Origin: Umbelopsis isabellina
Lineage: Eukaryota; Mucoromycota; Umbelopsidomycetes; Umbelopsidales; Umbelopsidaceae
Assembly: GCA_016758905.1 (NCBI GenBank)
Contig: JAEPQZ010000014.1
Location: forward strand, 620,001 to 684,000
Direction of reading: 5' to 3'
DNA: 64,000 nucleotides
Part shown: piece after piece, positions 61,455 to 64,000 of the stretch
How the letters are laid out: the number at the start of each line of letters is the position of its first letter
How positions within the stretch are numbered: the stretch's first letter is position 1
Notes under the pieces: generated by a model
Told to the model about the DNA's origin: nothing
What the model saw: the letters and a program-made list of their open reading frames with translations, nothing else
The model's database searches: none
Translations under genes and position numbers: made by a program

Positions 61455-64000
61455 ATGAGCAATTCAGGGAATGCAGCAGTGCCTGAAATGCACTCAGCCC
61501 AGGTTCCAGAGGAGGATGGTCAAGGCGAAGCACAGCACCGTCAATCATCTCATGCGCATGCGGACAACATAACATCGTCGGGGGATGACAAGAGCGAGGA
61601 CGAGGACGAGGACGAGGAAGAAGAAGAAGAAGAAGAAGAAGAAGAAGAAGAAGAAGAAGGAGACGACGACGACGACGACGAAGAAGAAGAAGACGAAGAA
61701 GAAGAAGACGAAGAACCGAAACTTAGATATAACAGAATCAAATCGTCTGTGGCAGAGACCCTAGCAAAAGATGCTGCATCGGTTTTGCGCGTTTCGATGC
61801 GATTTGTCGTAAGTAACCTTGACAACGGTCACCACCATGAGTCAGCAGCACACTCACATATCCTGTACAGGCTATGGGAACGCATTGGGGTGCAGTACAT
61901 ATCCTCGATTTCGATGGCAACTTGATTAAATCTTGGCAAAACCACTCCGCGACTGTCAATGATATTTCTATCGATGAAGCAGAAGATTTTGTCGCAACCG
62001 CATCTGACGATGGTAAGCAACCCTCAGTGGCTGTAACCATGCAATTATGCTTCAATCGAGATGGCACATACTGAAGCTACTTAAAATTTTAGGAAAAATC
62101 TTTGTGTGCGCTTTATATACCCCTGAAATACAGTCGTTCAATTATCGAAGACCAGTCAAAAGTGTCGCTATCGATCCGGAATACAAGAACAAGTCAACTC
62201 GGCAATTTGTTTCTGGTGGCATGGCTGAACAGTTGATTATGAATGAAAAAGGATGGTTGGGACATAAAGACGTTGTATTGCACTCTAATGAAGGTCCTAT
62301 CTATTCCATTAAGTGGAGAGGCAATTTCATTGCCTGGGCAAATGACACTGGCGTCAAGATTTATGACACTGCAACCAATCTCAGAATGACTTATATTGAC
62401 CGACCGGCTGGCAGTCCACGCGGGGACCTGTATCGCTGCCGAATGTGTTGGAAAGATGATACTACTCTTCTGATAGGTTGGGCAAATATGGTTAAAATTG
62501 CCAAAGTTCGCGTAAGTGTGCAGATGATGGTCATGAACCGTAACCTAACATAACGTAGTTTGCTAATATTTGATTGCCATGGATATAGGAAAAGAAAAAA
62601 GCGGATCATGTACAAGGACAACCCAACCATTATGTCGAAATTATTTGCATGTTTCAAACCGACAGCATTGTCTGCGGCATTGCACCATTTGTCGATAACA
62701 TGGTTATACTATACTATGTTACGGAAGAGGACTCAGACGACGAAGAGGATAATGCTGACCAAAAACCGCTTATAGCCAGCCAGCCAGAACTTCATATTCT
62801 TGATTGGAGCGGCGAGGAGATATCCAGCGATGTATTAGCGGTGAATGGCTATGCCCACTACCAGCCTAACGATTATGGCTTGGAGTTTTATCCCACAGAA
62901 GACATGTTTTATATATTATCACCAAAAGATATAGTTGCTGCATATCCACGCGATCAAGATGACCATATCCAATGGTTGTTGGAACATCGCAAATACGAAG
63001 AAGCGCTTCAAGCCGCCAGACAGGCTGTCGAAAATGGTACACCAAGTGAAAAGTTTGACATTGGTGACATTGGTCAGCAATACTTGATGTGGCTTATGGA
63101 GCACGAAAGATATGAAGATGCGGCTGCGGCATGTGAGAACATATTAGAGAACGACCAAGACATATGGGAGAGCTGGGTTTTCAAATTTGCAGAGATTGGT
63201 GAACTCAAAGTAAGTGACAAAGTTTTGCTTGGTTGCCATTATTGGTGAATTTCGGCTAAAACTTTTGTACAGGCGATGGCTTCTCATATACCCATTCAAC
63301 ATCCGCAACTGAGCAGCACAGTATACGAGATGGTTTTGGCTTGGCTGTTACAACATGACCACAAAGTAAGTTCTAGCTTTTTGTCCAACTTTCTTGATTT
63401 GAGGTTACCTGTTTCCGTTAGACTAAGTCATGTTCTTGTTGTTCCATAGTCGTTGTTGGACACATTACACGAGTGGCCACCTATCTTGTACAATGTGTCT
63501 AGTGTAATTGTGGCAGTGGAGGATCAGATTGAAAAAGACAAGGATAATGTGACGCTCCTGGAATGCTTAGCTGACTTGTAAGTTGATTGGCTTGAGACCG
63601 AAATTGCATAATAATTATATTTTTTATCGCGGCCCCACCGTTATTAATTTATTGATCTTTCATTAGATATACCTACAATGGACGACCGGATAAAGCCATC
63701 GAGTACAACCTTAGGTTACGCCGACCTAACGCTTTTGAGTTGATTAGAGAATACAACATGTATGAAGCCGTGCGTGACAAGGCAGTGTTACTGATGGAGT
63801 TTGATCAATACCTACTGGAAGAGCAAGAGAAAGCCACGCCAGATGAACAAACGCCAAAGAAACGGCCTACGGAGATGCCAGCTGTACAGCTACTGATTGA
63901 AAATACCCAAGCCATTCCCGTAAGTAATGCATACCGTTTTTGACACTATGAAACTTAACACTAACATGCCGTGACTGTCTTAGCCCAAGAAAGTGGTACA
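61455..64000 (+). CDS. VPS41: HOPS complex subunit VPS41 (5' part, truncated by window edge)
   Basis: Vacuole/late-endosome tethering subunit. I start at the ATG 61455 (MSNSGNAAV); the open frame extends upstream without an ATG. The first exon has a very acidic N-terminus with about 40 Glu/Asp residues, encoded in part by a (GAA)n microsatellite (about 61616-61660). Then EPKLRYNRIKSSVAETLAKD, the WD40 beta-propeller (MGTHWGAVHILDFDGN, WQNHSATVNDISID, GGMAEQLIMNEKGWLGHKD, GPIYSIKWRGNFIAWANDTG) and the alpha-solenoid with clathrin-like repeats (HIQWLLEHRKYEEALQAARQ, QQYLMWLMEHERYEDAAAAC). The C-terminus, including the RING finger, lies beyond position 64000. At least eight exons lie in the window. 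Identification is sure. Confidence 0.94.
61616..61715 (+). repeat. GAA/GAC trinucleotide microsatellite in VPS41 exon 1
   Basis: A long run of GAA (Glu) and GAC (Asp) codons, including more than ten consecutive GAA, encodes the acidic N-terminal tract. Likely length-polymorphic. Confidence 0.85.

Noticed and set aside
61550-61825. Poly-Ser minus-strand frame
   Set aside because: Shadow of the GAA/GAC tract that codes acidic residues of VPS41 on the plus strand.

Overview
The window looks like nuclear DNA of an early-diverging filamentous fungus, most likely Mucoromycota (Mucorales-like). The reasons are short GT-AG introns (mostly about 50-100 nt) in almost every gene, AT-rich spacers with many homopolymer T/A tracts, a full eukaryotic housekeeping set, and a gene repertoire (WRKY-like factor, CipC, PAP2_C sphingolipid-type transferase) that fits that group. 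The assignment is an inference. I see no rRNA, confident tRNA, CRISPR array, or intact or recognisable mobile element.

Twenty-three protein genes are supported. Left part (1-11 kb): BLM10/PSME4 proteasome activator (minus, runs off the left edge), MPC1 mitochondrial pyruvate carrier (plus, with a 4-nt microexon), a secreted HExxH metallopeptidase-like protein (plus) and a WRKY-domain transcription factor with an unusual heptad (plus). Next comes a run of minus-strand genes (11-25.6 kb): SYO1-like ribosomal protein import adaptor, a DUF1624/YeiB-type multipass acyltransferase-like protein, CipC, ATG13 and GFA1. TIM9 (plus) lies at 27.2 kb. A second minus-strand run (28-37 kb) holds a gp78/AMFR-like E3 ligase, a ZnT/MSC2-type zinc transporter, the methionine-salvage enolase-phosphatase E1, a sphingomyelin-synthase-like enzyme and an FHA-domain protein.

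Right part (37-64 kb): SEC24 (plus), an intronless secreted GH78-like glycosidase (plus), VPS60/CHMP5 (minus), a 4.1-kb gene-free stretch, a divergent RPL12/BMS1 pair sharing a 176-bp promoter, two dissimilar MFS sugar transporters in tandem (plus), and the 5' part of VPS41 (plus, runs off the right edge).

No operon-like pathway or defence system is evident. Themes recur by chance or loose clustering: protein import and mitochondria (MPC1, TIM9), ribosome assembly (SYO1, RPL12, BMS1), membrane traffic and autophagy (ATG13, SEC24, VPS60, VPS41) and carbohydrate/cell-wall metabolism (GFA1, GH78-like, two sugar transporters). The observations most worth following up are the 4-nt microexon in MPC1, the divergent WRKY domain, the orphan metallopeptidase-like protein and the sphingomyelin-synthase-like enzyme in a fungus.
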